From the NCBI GenBank assembly GCA_020846935.1, contig JADLCY010000010.1:62001-126000 (forward strand): DNA of 64,000 nt. Direction: 5' to 3'. Position 1 is the stretch's first letter. Every line of letters begins with the position of its first letter. The notes beneath the pieces are model-generated. The model did not search any database and was not told the DNA's origin. It saw only the letters and a list, made by a program, of their open reading frames with translations. Position numbers and translations under genes: made by a program. This DNA is from Gemmatimonadaceae bacterium. GTDB lineage: Bacteria > Gemmatimonadota > Gemmatimonadetes > Gemmatimonadales > Gemmatimonadaceae. Below, piece by piece: positions 55,756 through 64,000 of the stretch.

Positions 55756-56699
55756 GAGGCGCGGATGCGCGGATCGAGCGCCATCTGCACGACGTCGACC
55801 ACAAGACTTGCCACGACGACGGCCGCCGACACGAGCAGCGTCACGCCCATGACGAGTGGATAGTCCCTGCCGAGCGCTGCCTCCACGCCAAGACGGCCCA
55901 TGCCGGGCCAGGAGAACACGGTTTCCGTGATCGCGGCACCGCCGATGAGGCGAGGCAACTGGAGCCCGACCACGCTCGTCACCGTGATGAGCGCGTTAGG
56001 CACCGCATGGCGCCAGAGGAGCGCGTTGACCGGTACCCCGCGCGCACGCGCGACACGCAGGAAGGGCTGTGCCAGGGCGGCGCGTGTCGCCGACCGACTA
56101 TAGCGGACGAGCTCGGCGAGGCCGGCGGCCGCCAGCACCGTGGCGGGCAGCACGAGGTGGCGCACGCGGTCAGCCAGGGCACCGTCACCGCCGTCGGTGG
56201 TGGCGCCACCGGCCGGGAGCAGCCGCAGCTGCACGGCGAACACCAGGATGAGCATGATGCCGAGCCAGAAGGCGGGGGTCGAGAGCAGCAGCACGCTGCC
56301 CGTCGAGGCGACGCGGTCCACGAGGCTCCCCGGCCGCGATGCCCCGAGCGCGCCCAGCGGCACGCCGATGACAAGGGAGAGCAGGATCGCCGAGCCAGCC
56401 AGCGTGAGTGTGGCGGGCAGCCGCGCACTGATCGTCGCGAGCGTTGGCGTCTGGTAGAGAAAGGAGTGCCCAAGATCCCCGCGGATGGCGCGGCCGAGCC
56501 AGCGCGCGTATTGCACCGTCGCGGGCTGGTCAATGCCAAGCCGCGCTTCGATGGCCTGGCGTTCTTCACGGCTGAGTTTGGGGTCGGCGAGCAGGCTCGG
56601 GCCGCCGGGCGACGCCATCATGATCCCAAAGGTCGCCACGCTCACCACCAGGAGCACGAGCGCGCCGTGGGCCAGTCGTCGCAGCACGAATGCGATCAC
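55752..56699 (-). CDS. Oligopeptide/dipeptide ABC transporter permease (DppB-like)
   Basis: This 315-residue inner-membrane permease has the DppB/OppB N-terminus (FVLRRLAHGALVLLVVSVAT), the following ASPGGPSL and LGIDQPATVQYARWLGRAIR, and the EAA-type loop FLRVARARGVPVNALLWRHA. Its start lies 12 nt after the solute-binding protein gene. It is paired with the DppC-like permease by a 4 nt overlap, forming the membrane channel of a peptide importer. Confidence 0.93.
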   Translation of the reverse strand: MIAFVLRRLAHGALVLLVVSVATFGIMMASPGGPSLLADPKLSREERQAIEARLGIDQPATVQYARWLGRAIRGDLGHSFLYQTPTLATISARLPATLTLAGSAILLSLVIGVPLGALGASRPGSLVDRVASTGSVLLLSTPAFWLGIMLILVFAVQLRLLPAGGATTDGGDGALADRVRHLVLPATVLAAAGLAELVRYSRSATRAALAQPFLRVARARGVPVNALLWRHAVPNALITVTSVVGLQLPRLIGGAAITETVFSWPGMGRLGVEAALGRDYPLVMGVTLLVSAAVVVASLVVDVVQMALDPRIRAS

Positions 56700-56711
56700 G
56701 GGACCACTCCG

Positions 56712-58259
56712 TCAGCGGAGGCGGAGCCGCTCGCTGTAGCGGAGCGCGTCGCGGACGCCGAGTGCGGGCAGCCCCGTCAGGCGCGAGGACACGGCCTGGA
56801 TCTCGCGTGGATAGAAGAGCACGAGCACGGGCGGGTCGTCGCGCTCGAGCCGCTGGAATGCGCTGTAGATCGATCGGCGCTGCGCGGTGTCGAGCGTCGC
56901 GCGGCCGGCGGCGAGCAGCGAGTCGGCCGTGCGGTTCTTCCACCCCACGTTGTTGTTGTCCTGGCCGGAGGCGTAAAACGCGAACTGATCCGGATCGCCG
57001 GGCGTGGTCCACCAGATCAGGACCGCTTCGAACGTGCCGGGCAACACCTTGTCGCGGACGAGCGCGGCGAACTCCATCGCGCGAATCGTCGCGGTGATGC
57101 CCACGGCACGGAGGTCTTGCTGCACGGCGAGCGCGGCCTGCTCGCGAGCCGGATTGCCTTTGTCTGTCAACAGCTCGAACGCGAATGGCCGGCCGGCGGC
57201 GTCCTGCAGTTGTCCGTTTGGCCCCGGCCGCCAGCCGGCGGCGGCGAGCAGGGCACGCGCCGAGTCCGGCGCATGAGGCACCGGCGCGAGAGCAGAATCG
57301 AAAAAGGCCCGCAGGGCAACGGGAATCGTGCCGCGCGGCAGGTCAGCGTGGCCCTTGAGGACGCCCTGCACGATCGCTTCGCGGTTCACCGCGTACGCCA
57401 GCGCGCGCCTGACACGCGGACTGGCGAACATCGACAGGCGATTGTTGAAACCGACATAGGTGTGTTGCACGACCGGCACCTCCCGGACCGAGATGCCGTC
57501 CACGTCCTGCACGCTGCCCAGGTTGGCCGGCTCGATGGTGACCAGGTCGAGTTCGCCGGCGCGCAACTGCGCGACCTGGGCGTTCACGTCCGGGACGACC
57601 TTGAACACCAGGCCGGTGAGGGCCGGGGGATCGCCGTACCAATACGGGTTGCGCGTCAGCGTGATGTTCGCCCCCGGTGACACGTGTTCGACCTTGAACG
57701 GACCTGTGCCGATTGGTGTCGAGCGATTGAACGTCGTCGCGTCGCTGAGTGCCGTGCCCGCGAACGCGTGACGGGGCAGGATCCCCGCGTTGTAGCCGAG
57801 CAGGGTGAGGAGCGGCGCGAACGGCGCCTTGAGACGGAAGCGGACGGTCAGTGAATCGACCACATCGACCCCTTCGATCGCCGCGAAGTCCGAGCGCAGA
57901 CGCGAGCCCGAGTGCACGTCCGCCACCTGATCGAACGTGAACTTCACGTCGTCGGCACTGAACGGCTGACCGTCGTGCCATCGGACGCCCGGTCGCAGGT
58001 GAAACGTCCACGCCTTGCCGTCCTCCGACGACTCCCAGGACAGGGCGAGGTCCGGCGTGGGGCGCAGCTGTTCATCGGGGCGCACCAGTCCCGGGAAGAG
58101 CACCTTGTTCACCATCACCGACCCGATGTCCGGCGCGATGATCGGATTGAGGATCGGGTCGTTGATCAGCGGAAGGCGAAGGATGGCCGCGCGTTGCGCG
58201 TCGCCACCGCCGCAGGCGATGGTCGCGAAGACGGCAAGGCCCGCGAGGCGTCGCATCAT
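56712..58259 (-). CDS. Peptide ABC transporter solute-binding lipoprotein
   Basis: This 515-residue SBP_bac_5 (DppA/OppA) family protein has a lipobox near AGLAVFATIAC. Family blocks include GLVRPDEQLRPTPDLALSWE, FHLRPGVRWHDGQPFSADDV and STPIGTGPFKVEHV, then RRALAYAVNREAIVQGVLKG and a C-terminal lobe with WWTTPGDPDQFAFYASGQ. It presents peptides to the two permeases encoded after it. Two adjacent ATGs (58259, 58256) overlap the M28 peptidase stop. Confidence 0.94.
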   Translation of the reverse strand: MMRRLAGLAVFATIACGGGDAQRAAILRLPLINDPILNPIIAPDIGSVMVNKVLFPGLVRPDEQLRPTPDLALSWESSEDGKAWTFHLRPGVRWHDGQPFSADDVKFTFDQVADVHSGSRLRSDFAAIEGVDVVDSLTVRFRLKAPFAPLLTLLGYNAGILPRHAFAGTALSDATTFNRSTPIGTGPFKVEHVSPGANITLTRNPYWYGDPPALTGLVFKVVPDVNAQVAQLRAGELDLVTIEPANLGSVQDVDGISVREVPVVQHTYVGFNNRLSMFASPRVRRALAYAVNREAIVQGVLKGHADLPRGTIPVALRAFFDSALAPVPHAPDSARALLAAAGWRPGPNGQLQDAAGRPFAFELLTDKGNPAREQAALAVQQDLRAVGITATIRAMEFAALVRDKVLPGTFEAVLIWWTTPGDPDQFAFYASGQDNNNVGWKNRTADSLLAAGRATLDTAQRRSIYSAFQRLERDDPPVLVLFYPREIQAVSSRLTGLPALGVRDALRYSERLRLR

Positions 58260-60004
58260 CCGGCGATCGCCCGCTCTGCCGTACGCCGTGCGTCGCGAAG
58301 CGCGGCGACGAGCCGGTTCTCCCCGCGTACGAGGTGCGTGCGCAGGAACCCGCGGTCCGCCGGCGTCATCGACGGGGCCTGTAACGCCACCGCGAGATCG
58401 GGAAGCGCTGGCGTCGTCTCGGCGGGATCATGGAAAAACGCGGGGCCGCGCGTGTAGTTCACGGGCACGAGGAGCCGGGCGAGCCGACGGAGGGCGCGAT
58501 TGGTGCGGCGCGTGCGCGGATCGGTGACCGGGAGCGTGGACACGTGGCGGGCGTGGGTGTCGAGCGTATCGAGCGCTCCTTCGAGGTCGGCGATCGCGGA
58601 ACGCGCGGCGGTGAAGTCGTAGAGGCCGTCGAGTGGCGCCTCGTAGGCATCCAGCGTTCGCCGGAACGTGGCGAGCGTTCGCCGGAAGTCGAACGGCGCG
58701 ACCGTCGCGTTGGCAGCGCCCATCACCGCGGCCAGATAGATCCGCATGTCGGTCAGCAGGACGTCACGGTCGGCGATGTGCAGCAGATCCTCTTCCGTAT
58801 GCCACTCGATGTTCGCCCCGCAGCCACCTACGGCGTAGTAGCCGAGTTGCTCGCGGTGTTCGTGCGTCATCGTGGAGAGCAGCATGAAGAACGACGAGAT
58901 GCCGATGTTGTTGAACGAGTAGTCGCCGGCCTGGTGCGGTCGCTCGCCCTTGAGTTCCTTGCCCGCGATGTCGCGGATCACGTCGGCGCAGAACGCTTCG
59001 GTCTCGTCCATGAGCGAGACGTCGATGTATTCGGTGGCCCACCGGCACCCCGGCGAATCGCAGTTCACCTGCGCGATGCAATGTTCGTAGAGGTCGATCG
59101 CGAAGTGGTCGGCAAACCACGTGCTGCCGGCATAGCGCCCGGTGGAGTGCCCGGGCCACCACGCGATGCGCACCGAGCGCTTGAGGTCTGCCCGGTGCTG
59201 CCACAGGACGCGCGCCACCTCGAGCATCGTCGCGTCGCCCACCGCGTTGTCCCCGATGCCGTAGTCCCAGGAGTCGTAATGGCCGTGAAGCAGGACGAAC
59301 GCGCCCGGTTCCTCGGTGCCCGGGATCGTCACCACCGGCACGGGCGACTCGAACCAGCCTTCCGTGACTTCGGAGTGAAGCGTCACGCTCGATCCGGTGC
59401 GGGCGAGTTCGATCAGCGCCTGGCCGTCCGGGTTGTTCACCGCGACCACCGCGATGCGGGGCTTGCGGGGCAGGTCACGAAGGTCCGGCGTCCCCCAGAC
59501 GGTGGTGCAGATGCCCCAGTGGGCGTTCCTGCCGGGATTCACCGCGATCATGCCGATGGCGCCCCGTTGCTCGAAGTACGCGACCTTGCCCGGCATGCCG
59601 AAGCCTTCGCTCACGACGATCTTCCCGCGCAGGTCGACCTCGGTGTCGTGCACAAAGCCCTTCGTGAACATCTCGTCGGCGTTGCGTGCATAACGAGCAG
59701 GAACGTGCACGAGCGGGGCGGTGACGCCGTCGGGGAACGCAACGCTCATCGCCATCGGCTTGGCGCGGAAACTCTGCGCGCCGGCCCGCAGCGACGCCTG
59801 CCCCGGAAGGCTCAGGAACAGCTTCGGACGATGAACCTCCACCGGTACGCCCTGCGAGTGCAGCCGCTGCACGATCTCGTCGGCCGCGGTGGCGACGTCG
59901 GTGGGATGTTCACGACGCAGCGTCGAGTATCGCTCGATCAGTGGCCAGGGGAAGGTGAGGGAAACGTCGGCAACGGCAGCGGCGATGGCGGGAGGCAGCG
60001 TCAC
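58256..60004 (-). CDS. M28-family zinc aminopeptidase with PA domain
   Basis: This 582-residue metallopeptidase has a protease-associated insert (about residues 100-190: GAIGMIAVNPGRNAHWG) and an M28 catalytic domain. The metal ligands include VLLHGHYDSWDYGIGDNAVG (His, Asp), VNCDSPGC, and a late His. THEHREQLGYYAVGGCG and EWHTEEDLLHIADRDV are also family-like. No clear signal peptide is visible, so the location is unsure. It heads the peptide-uptake operon, suggesting hydrolysis of imported or extracellular peptides. Confidence 0.88.
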   Translation of the reverse strand: MTLPPAIAAAVADVSLTFPWPLIERYSTLRREHPTDVATAADEIVQRLHSQGVPVEVHRPKLFLSLPGQASLRAGAQSFRAKPMAMSVAFPDGVTAPLVHVPARYARNADEMFTKGFVHDTEVDLRGKIVVSEGFGMPGKVAYFEQRGAIGMIAVNPGRNAHWGICTTVWGTPDLRDLPRKPRIAVVAVNNPDGQALIELARTGSSVTLHSEVTEGWFESPVPVVTIPGTEEPGAFVLLHGHYDSWDYGIGDNAVGDATMLEVARVLWQHRADLKRSVRIAWWPGHSTGRYAGSTWFADHFAIDLYEHCIAQVNCDSPGCRWATEYIDVSLMDETEAFCADVIRDIAGKELKGERPHQAGDYSFNNIGISSFFMLLSTMTHEHREQLGYYAVGGCGANIEWHTEEDLLHIADRDVLLTDMRIYLAAVMGAANATVAPFDFRRTLATFRRTLDAYEAPLDGLYDFTAARSAIADLEGALDTLDTHARHVSTLPVTDPRTRRTNRALRRLARLLVPVNYTRGPAFFHDPAETTPALPDLAVALQAPSMTPADRGFLRTHLVRGENRLVAALRDARRTAERAIAG

Positions 60005-60212
60005 GAGCGGAAAGGCAGAGCGGGGGAGAGCGCGGAGAACGAAGGTTCGATCAGCGACGCGGCATGCCGCGCGTCGGTCGCCACACGAACGATGCAGGCC
60101 GCGCGGGTGCCGGCATCGCGCTGAATCGAGAACGCCGCTGCATGGTCGTCAAGTGGCCCTGTCGAGCGGCGCGATCGACCCACAGTTTCGCGCACTCCTC
60201 ACCGCCGGTGCC

Positions 60213-61685
60213 ATGCGTTCCCGACTCGCGTTGCTGCTGCTCGTCCTTCCCCTCACGTCGGCGTTCGCGCAGCGGCGTGACTCCGTGCTCGCCCTGGTCG
60301 GCGGGACGATCATCGATGGGAACGGCGGGCCTCCGCTGCGCGACGCCACGCTGATCGTGCGCGGGGACCGGATCGCCGCCGTCGGTCCGCGCGCCACCAC
60401 CGCCGTGCCGCGCGGCGCCCGCGTGATCCCGGCGACCGGGAAGTTCATCACGCCCGGATTCGTCGACGGCAACGTGCATGTGTCGATCTACAGCGGACTC
60501 GAGAACTTTGCCCGCTATCAGGACCGGTTCACCGATGTCGTCGTGGAGGCCGCGCAGCGCCACCTCAAGGTGGGCGTGACCACGATCCGCGATTCGTACG
60601 GCATGCTGGAGCCGCTCCGGCAGGCGCGCGAGATCTTCCGGCGCGGCGAGGCGCCCGGACCCCGCCTCATGTTCGCCGGGAACATCGTGGGTTGGGGCGG
60701 GCCGTGGTCATTCTCGTTCACCGGCCGACCCCCGGAAAACCTCGGCCTCCTGCAGGAGCAGATGAACGACGCCATCACGCGCGGCGGCGGCGAGGAGCTC
60801 GTGAACCTGGAGCCCGATTCCCTGCGCTCCGCCATCAACCGCTACCTCGACCTCGGCGTCGACTTCCTCAAGTACGGCGGCACGTCGCATTTCGGCTATC
60901 CGGTGTTCATCGGCTTCTCCGAGCGCGCGCAGCAGGTGATCGTCGAGGCGGTGCATGCGCGCGGACTGGTGGCTGAGACGCATTCCACGACCCCGGAGGG
61001 GCTCCGCATCTCGCTCCTCGCCGGTGTGGACCTCGTACAGCACCCCGAGGTGCTCGACGTCCCGATGTCCGATGAGCTCGTGCAGCTCTTCATCGACCGC
61101 AAGGTCGTGTGCGGCATGCTGGCCAACACGATGACCGGCGCGCCGTGGCGCGAATACGCGAGCCGCCGCGCCCGCGAGGACTCGCTGCGACGCGTGCGAC
61201 GTGACAGTGTGCAGCAGCTGGCGGCCCGCCAGCGCACCGAAGCCGAACAGCGCCGCGATCGTGGCGACCAGGGCCTCGCCATCCGTCGTGCCAATGCGCA
61301 GAAGCTCATCGGGGCCGGGTGCATCACGGTCCCTGCCACCGACAACTATCTGGGCCTCGCCCCTGAGTTCCGACGCGACCCCAAGCCCGACTGGCAGGAG
61401 CCGGGACTCGGTACGCTGGCCGCGATCGAAGGGCTCGTGGAACTGGGCATGACGCCCATGCAGGCGCTGACCGCGGCGACGAGGAACGGCGCCATCGCTG
61501 CGAAGATGCTCGACCGCTTCGGCACCCTGGAACAGGGAAAGGAAGCCGACATCCTCATCCTCGGCGCCGACCCGCTGGCCGACATCCGCAACATCCGGCG
61601 ACTCGAGGTTCTGATCGCCGATGGTGCCGTGGTCGATCCCGCCGCTCTGCCGACGCGGCCCGTGTGGACCAGGGCGCCGCGTTAG
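60213..61685 (+). CDS. Secreted amidohydrolase with altered HxH motif
   Basis: This 490-residue metal-dependent hydrolase starts at ATG 60213 with a signal peptide (RSRLALLLLVLPLTSAFAQ). It has the two-part beta-sandwich (ALVGGTIIDGNGGPPLRDAT) around a TIM barrel. The metal-site motif that is normally DxHxH reads FVDGNVHVS: Asn 87 replaces the first His and His 89 is kept. Other ligands look present: Lys in DFLKYGGT, His in AETHSTTPEG and LVQHPEV, and Asp in VPATDNYLG. Activity may be altered, or the enzyme may bind a single metal. It converges on an M24 peptidase with a 5 nt gap. Confidence 0.88.
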   Translation: MRSRLALLLLVLPLTSAFAQRRDSVLALVGGTIIDGNGGPPLRDATLIVRGDRIAAVGPRATTAVPRGARVIPATGKFITPGFVDGNVHVSIYSGLENFARYQDRFTDVVVEAAQRHLKVGVTTIRDSYGMLEPLRQAREIFRRGEAPGPRLMFAGNIVGWGGPWSFSFTGRPPENLGLLQEQMNDAITRGGGEELVNLEPDSLRSAINRYLDLGVDFLKYGGTSHFGYPVFIGFSERAQQVIVEAVHARGLVAETHSTTPEGLRISLLAGVDLVQHPEVLDVPMSDELVQLFIDRKVVCGMLANTMTGAPWREYASRRAREDSLRRVRRDSVQQLAARQRTEAEQRRDRGDQGLAIRRANAQKLIGAGCITVPATDNYLGLAPEFRRDPKPDWQEPGLGTLAAIEGLVELGMTPMQALTAATRNGAIAAKMLDRFGTLEQGKEADILILGADPLADIRNIRRLEVLIADGAVVDPAALPTRPVWTRAPR

Positions 61686-61690
61686 GCGCG

Positions 61691-63019
61691 CTACCGGATC
61701 AACGCAATCCTGGACGCCACCGGATACACCCACTCCACACCGCGTGTCGTCACGACCGCGTCGTCCTCGAGCGGGATGCGCAGCTTGCGACCTCCCCACT
61801 CCGGGATCGGAGTGTAGGCGAACAGTTCGATCGAGAAGAGGTTGGTCGGCCGCATCTCGTATGTGAGGCGTCCGCGATTGAAGAACGCCATCGAGGGCCC
61901 GATGCCATGGCCCCAGTCGCCGACGGAGTGGCACCCGATGAGAAACTCGGTGCTCGCGTCCTCGCGCACCTGATTGAATCCCCGCATCTGCGTGAAGCCC
62001 GCCGCGACGATCGCCGCGTTCACTTCATCCATCATCGCCTGCGCCGTCTTGCCGGGCTTCGCCGTCCGGTGGATCACGTCGCGCACCTTGACAGCCTGAT
62101 CGAACGCGCGCTGGTAACTCGCCGGCAACCGCACCTCGCCCGGCTTGAGCACGTAGGCGATGCGCTTCTGGTCGGTGTACATGTTCAGGTAGCCGACGCC
62201 GAAGTCGATCATGACCAGGTCGCCGCGCTGGATGATGCGGTCGGTCGACGTGGCTTCGATCCCGCTCGGACCCGTGATGTAGATGCTCGGGACTTCGAAG
62301 CTGGTGCCCAGCCCGCGAACGAGCATCTGCTCCTGGATCCACCACGCCACATCGGCGAGTGACGTGACGCCGGGCGTGATCACTTCGTTGGAGAGCGCGC
62401 GCTCCGCGATCTGCCGGCCGACCTCCCCGGCATCGCCGAACGCGACGAGTTCGCTCGCCACGCGGCGGGAACTGAAGTCCGAGATCAGTTTCTCGGCCGA
62501 GACGAGACGCCCGGCGAACTCGGCGCCGAGCGACTTGACCAGGTGCGCGTGCAGGGTGTGCGTGAGGCCGTCCGCCATGCCCATCTCGTCGGACGTGTTG
62601 ATGCCGATGCGACGCGGGTTGCGCGCGCGCACGAACGCGGCGAGGTCCACGCCGCCCGAGTCGATGTCGTACGCGCCGCACGCGGCACGGTGGTGGTCCT
62701 CGATGTCGAGCGCCGCGCGTTCGATCCGGTCGCCGCCGCGGTCCGTGTAGATGTAGTAGCCGATCGAACCCACGTACCCCCCGCCGAGGGTAGGCCACAT
62801 CGGGTCGTAGTGACCCTCCTTCATGGCCACGATCCACATATCGATGCGGTTCTCGCGCATCGCTTCGGGGAGGATGCGGTCGAACTTCTCCTTGCGGATC
62901 TGGCAGAGCCGCTCCCATCGGTTGCGCGATTCCAGGTGGGACTGCGCGGGAAGGCCCGAGGTGACCAGGGCGATGGCCGGTGTGGCAAGCAGGAGGGCGG
63001 AAATGACTCGAAGCAGCAT
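61691..63019 (-). CDS. M24-family metallopeptidase (Xaa-Pro aminopeptidase-like), secreted
   Basis: This 442-residue enzyme starts at ATG 63019 with a signal peptide (LRVISALLLATPAIALVTS). The N-terminal creatinase-like domain has RKEKFDRILPEAMRENRIDM. The C-terminal pita-bread domain has the metal ligands in order: Asp in LVMIDFGVGYLNMYTDQKR, His in WGHGIGPSMAF and Glu in LFSIELFAYTPIPEWGG. A final Glu lies near the end (RIPLEDDAVVTT). The substrate could be Xaa-Pro peptides. A longer upstream frame is arginine/histidine-rich noise. Confidence 0.9.
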   Translation of the reverse strand: MLLRVISALLLATPAIALVTSGLPAQSHLESRNRWERLCQIRKEKFDRILPEAMRENRIDMWIVAMKEGHYDPMWPTLGGGYVGSIGYYIYTDRGGDRIERAALDIEDHHRAACGAYDIDSGGVDLAAFVRARNPRRIGINTSDEMGMADGLTHTLHAHLVKSLGAEFAGRLVSAEKLISDFSSRRVASELVAFGDAGEVGRQIAERALSNEVITPGVTSLADVAWWIQEQMLVRGLGTSFEVPSIYITGPSGIEATSTDRIIQRGDLVMIDFGVGYLNMYTDQKRIAYVLKPGEVRLPASYQRAFDQAVKVRDVIHRTAKPGKTAQAMMDEVNAAIVAAGFTQMRGFNQVREDASTEFLIGCHSVGDWGHGIGPSMAFFNRGRLTYEMRPTNLFSIELFAYTPIPEWGGRKLRIPLEDDAVVTTRGVEWVYPVASRIALIR

Positions 63020-63130
63020 GGCAGGGAGGCGGGGTCGGACTCCGAGTAGCCCCACGGACGACCGTCTCGCAAGGGCCGCGGGGTTCGAGGCGTGGTCCAC
63101 GGTGGTACGTCCATTGCTAAGTTTGTCGGC

Positions 63131-63613
63131 ATGTCGGACACGGCCAATCCTGCCGATCGCGCGCTCGTCGCCTTCTTCCGCAAGGCGCTGATCGCGGTCT
63201 TCCTCTTTGGGGCCATCGGTACCGCCATCGAGCTGGTGCTCCTGGAGCACGTGGACGGCTGGCGGCAATGGGTGCCGATCGTGCTGCTCGGGGTCGGCGC
63301 GCTGCTGGGCGCCGGGGCAGCGTGGCGGCCGGGCCCCGTGCTCCTGCGGTCTTTCAACGTGTTCCTGACGTTCTACATTGTCGCCGGCGCCATCGGCACA
63401 TGGTTTCACTACCAGGGCAATGTCGAATGGGAGTTGGAGCGGACACCGGAGCTGGCTGGCCTGGCGCTGTTCAAGGCCGCCATGGAGGGCGCCACTCCCG
63501 CGCTCGCCCCGGGTACCATGATCCAGCTGGGATTGATCGGACTGCTGTTTACCTGGCGACACCCGAACGCTTCGGCGGAGCGGTCGCGCCCACACCCCCC
63601 GAAAGGAGCCTGA
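63131..63613 (+). CDS. Hypothetical integral membrane protein
   Basis: This 160-residue protein starts at ATG 63131 and has four predicted membrane helices: LIAVFLFGAIGTAIELVLL, VPIVLLGVGALLGAGAAW, FNVFLTFYIVAGAIGTWF and MIQLGLIGLLFTW. I do not recognise a family. It is divergent from the M24 peptidase gene and 2 nt upstream of the helix-hairpin-helix gene, so the two are probably co-transcribed. Confidence 0.7.
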   Translation: MSDTANPADRALVAFFRKALIAVFLFGAIGTAIELVLLEHVDGWRQWVPIVLLGVGALLGAGAAWRPGPVLLRSFNVFLTFYIVAGAIGTWFHYQGNVEWELERTPELAGLALFKAAMEGATPALAPGTMIQLGLIGLLFTWRHPNASAERSRPHPPKGA

Positions 63614-63615
63614 AG

Positions 63616-64000
63616 ATGAACGCTCGTACCCTGGCGCGAGGATTCGCGCTCACAGGCCTCGTCGCGCTGACGTCAAGCGCGTCGGCTCAGGTCGGAAAGA
63701 CCTCACTCCTCGACCCCAACCTCGCGACCGAGCAGCAACTGGGCACCGTGCCGAACCTCACGCCCGCGCTCGTGAAGACCATCGTTGACAAGCGACCGTT
63801 CCTGCGCATGGCCGAGCTGCACGCGGTCCTGAGCCCCACGTTGAATGCCGATCAGCTCAAGGCGACCTACGGCAAGCTCTTCCTGCACCTCGATCTGAAC
63901 ACGGCGAGCAAGGAAGAGATCCTCCTTATTCCCGGCGTCGGCAACCGCATGCTGCACGAGTTCGAGGAGTACCGTCCCTACAAGAACCTCGCGCAGTTCC
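63616..64000 (+). CDS. Secreted helix-hairpin-helix protein, 5' part
   Basis: The gene starts at ATG 63616 behind GAAAGGAG and runs off the right edge after about 128 residues. A signal peptide (ARGFALTGLVALTSSASAQ) precedes two HhH-type units: LLDPNLATEQQLGTVPNLTP, then HLDLNTASKEEILLIPGVGN followed by RMLHEFEEYRPYKN. The second matches the ComEA-like pattern. Such domains bind DNA or act as protein modules in periplasmic proteins. The C-terminal part is not visible. Confidence 0.8.
   Translation, partial: MNARTLARGFALTGLVALTSSASAQVGKTSLLDPNLATEQQLGTVPNLTPALVKTIVDKRPFLRMAELHAVLSPTLNADQLKATYGKLFLHLDLNTASKEEILLIPGVGNRMLHEFEEYRPYKNLAQF

Overview
The window is a GC-rich, gene-dense bacterial chromosome segment. 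Signal peptides, lipoboxes, outer-membrane beta-barrels, a TonB-dependent receptor, an OmpA-like lipoprotein and a prepilin peptidase point to a diderm cell. Very high GC, frequent GTGA/ATGA start-stop overlaps, tricorn-like and amidohydrolase secreted enzymes and beta-propeller lipoproteins fit Gemmatimonadota. This placement is an inference: there is no rRNA gene here.

Layout. 0-10.6 kb is a phosphate block: the end of a PiT phosphate transporter, ppk, ppx, a C-terminal phoU remnant, a TonB-dependent receptor, and a udk-phoB-phoR operon. 10.8-16.1 kb is a tightly coupled nucleotide-salvage operon: a tandem 5'-nucleotidase, a small beta-grasp-like protein, adenosine deaminase and purine nucleoside phosphorylase. 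16.3-28.2 kb holds envelope and maintenance genes: an outer-membrane barrel, M48 protease, SpoU methyltransferase, prepilin peptidase, a ClpB-D1-like ATPase, a zinc-peptidase lipoprotein, DUF445, Lon and a membrane sulfatase. 28.4-33.2 kb is the conserved ffh-rpsP-rimM-trmD-rplS-rnhB block, interrupted by a lipoprotein gene.

33.2-44 kb is the most accessory-looking part. It has an OmpA-like lipoprotein behind two CRP/FNR-type operators, tRNA-Lys, a frameshifted DUF4394/collagen-like lipoprotein, and a lower-GC three-gene cassette (di-heme MauG/CcpA-like enzyme, beta-propeller, small secreted Cys/Trp/His-rich peptide) with its own sigma-70 promoter. A beta-helix lipoprotein and a large Ig-like lipoprotein follow. 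44-53 kb carries a tricorn-like protease, a class A beta-lactamase-like hydrolase, two lytic transglycosylases, moaC (with a perfect CRP-like palindrome inside it) and holB. 53.3-64 kb is a secreted hydrolase and peptide-uptake region: amidase, two ABC permeases, a solute-binding lipoprotein, an M28 peptidase, an amidohydrolase, an M24 peptidase, a membrane protein and the start of a helix-hairpin-helix protein.

Most noteworthy are the di-heme/propeller/peptide cassette (a candidate peptide-modification or secretion system), the CRP-type operators, and the recurrent octamer CGTTAGGC, which places rare TTA codons in Leu-Gly pairs. Coordinates and motif counts were read by eye; no alignment or database search was run.
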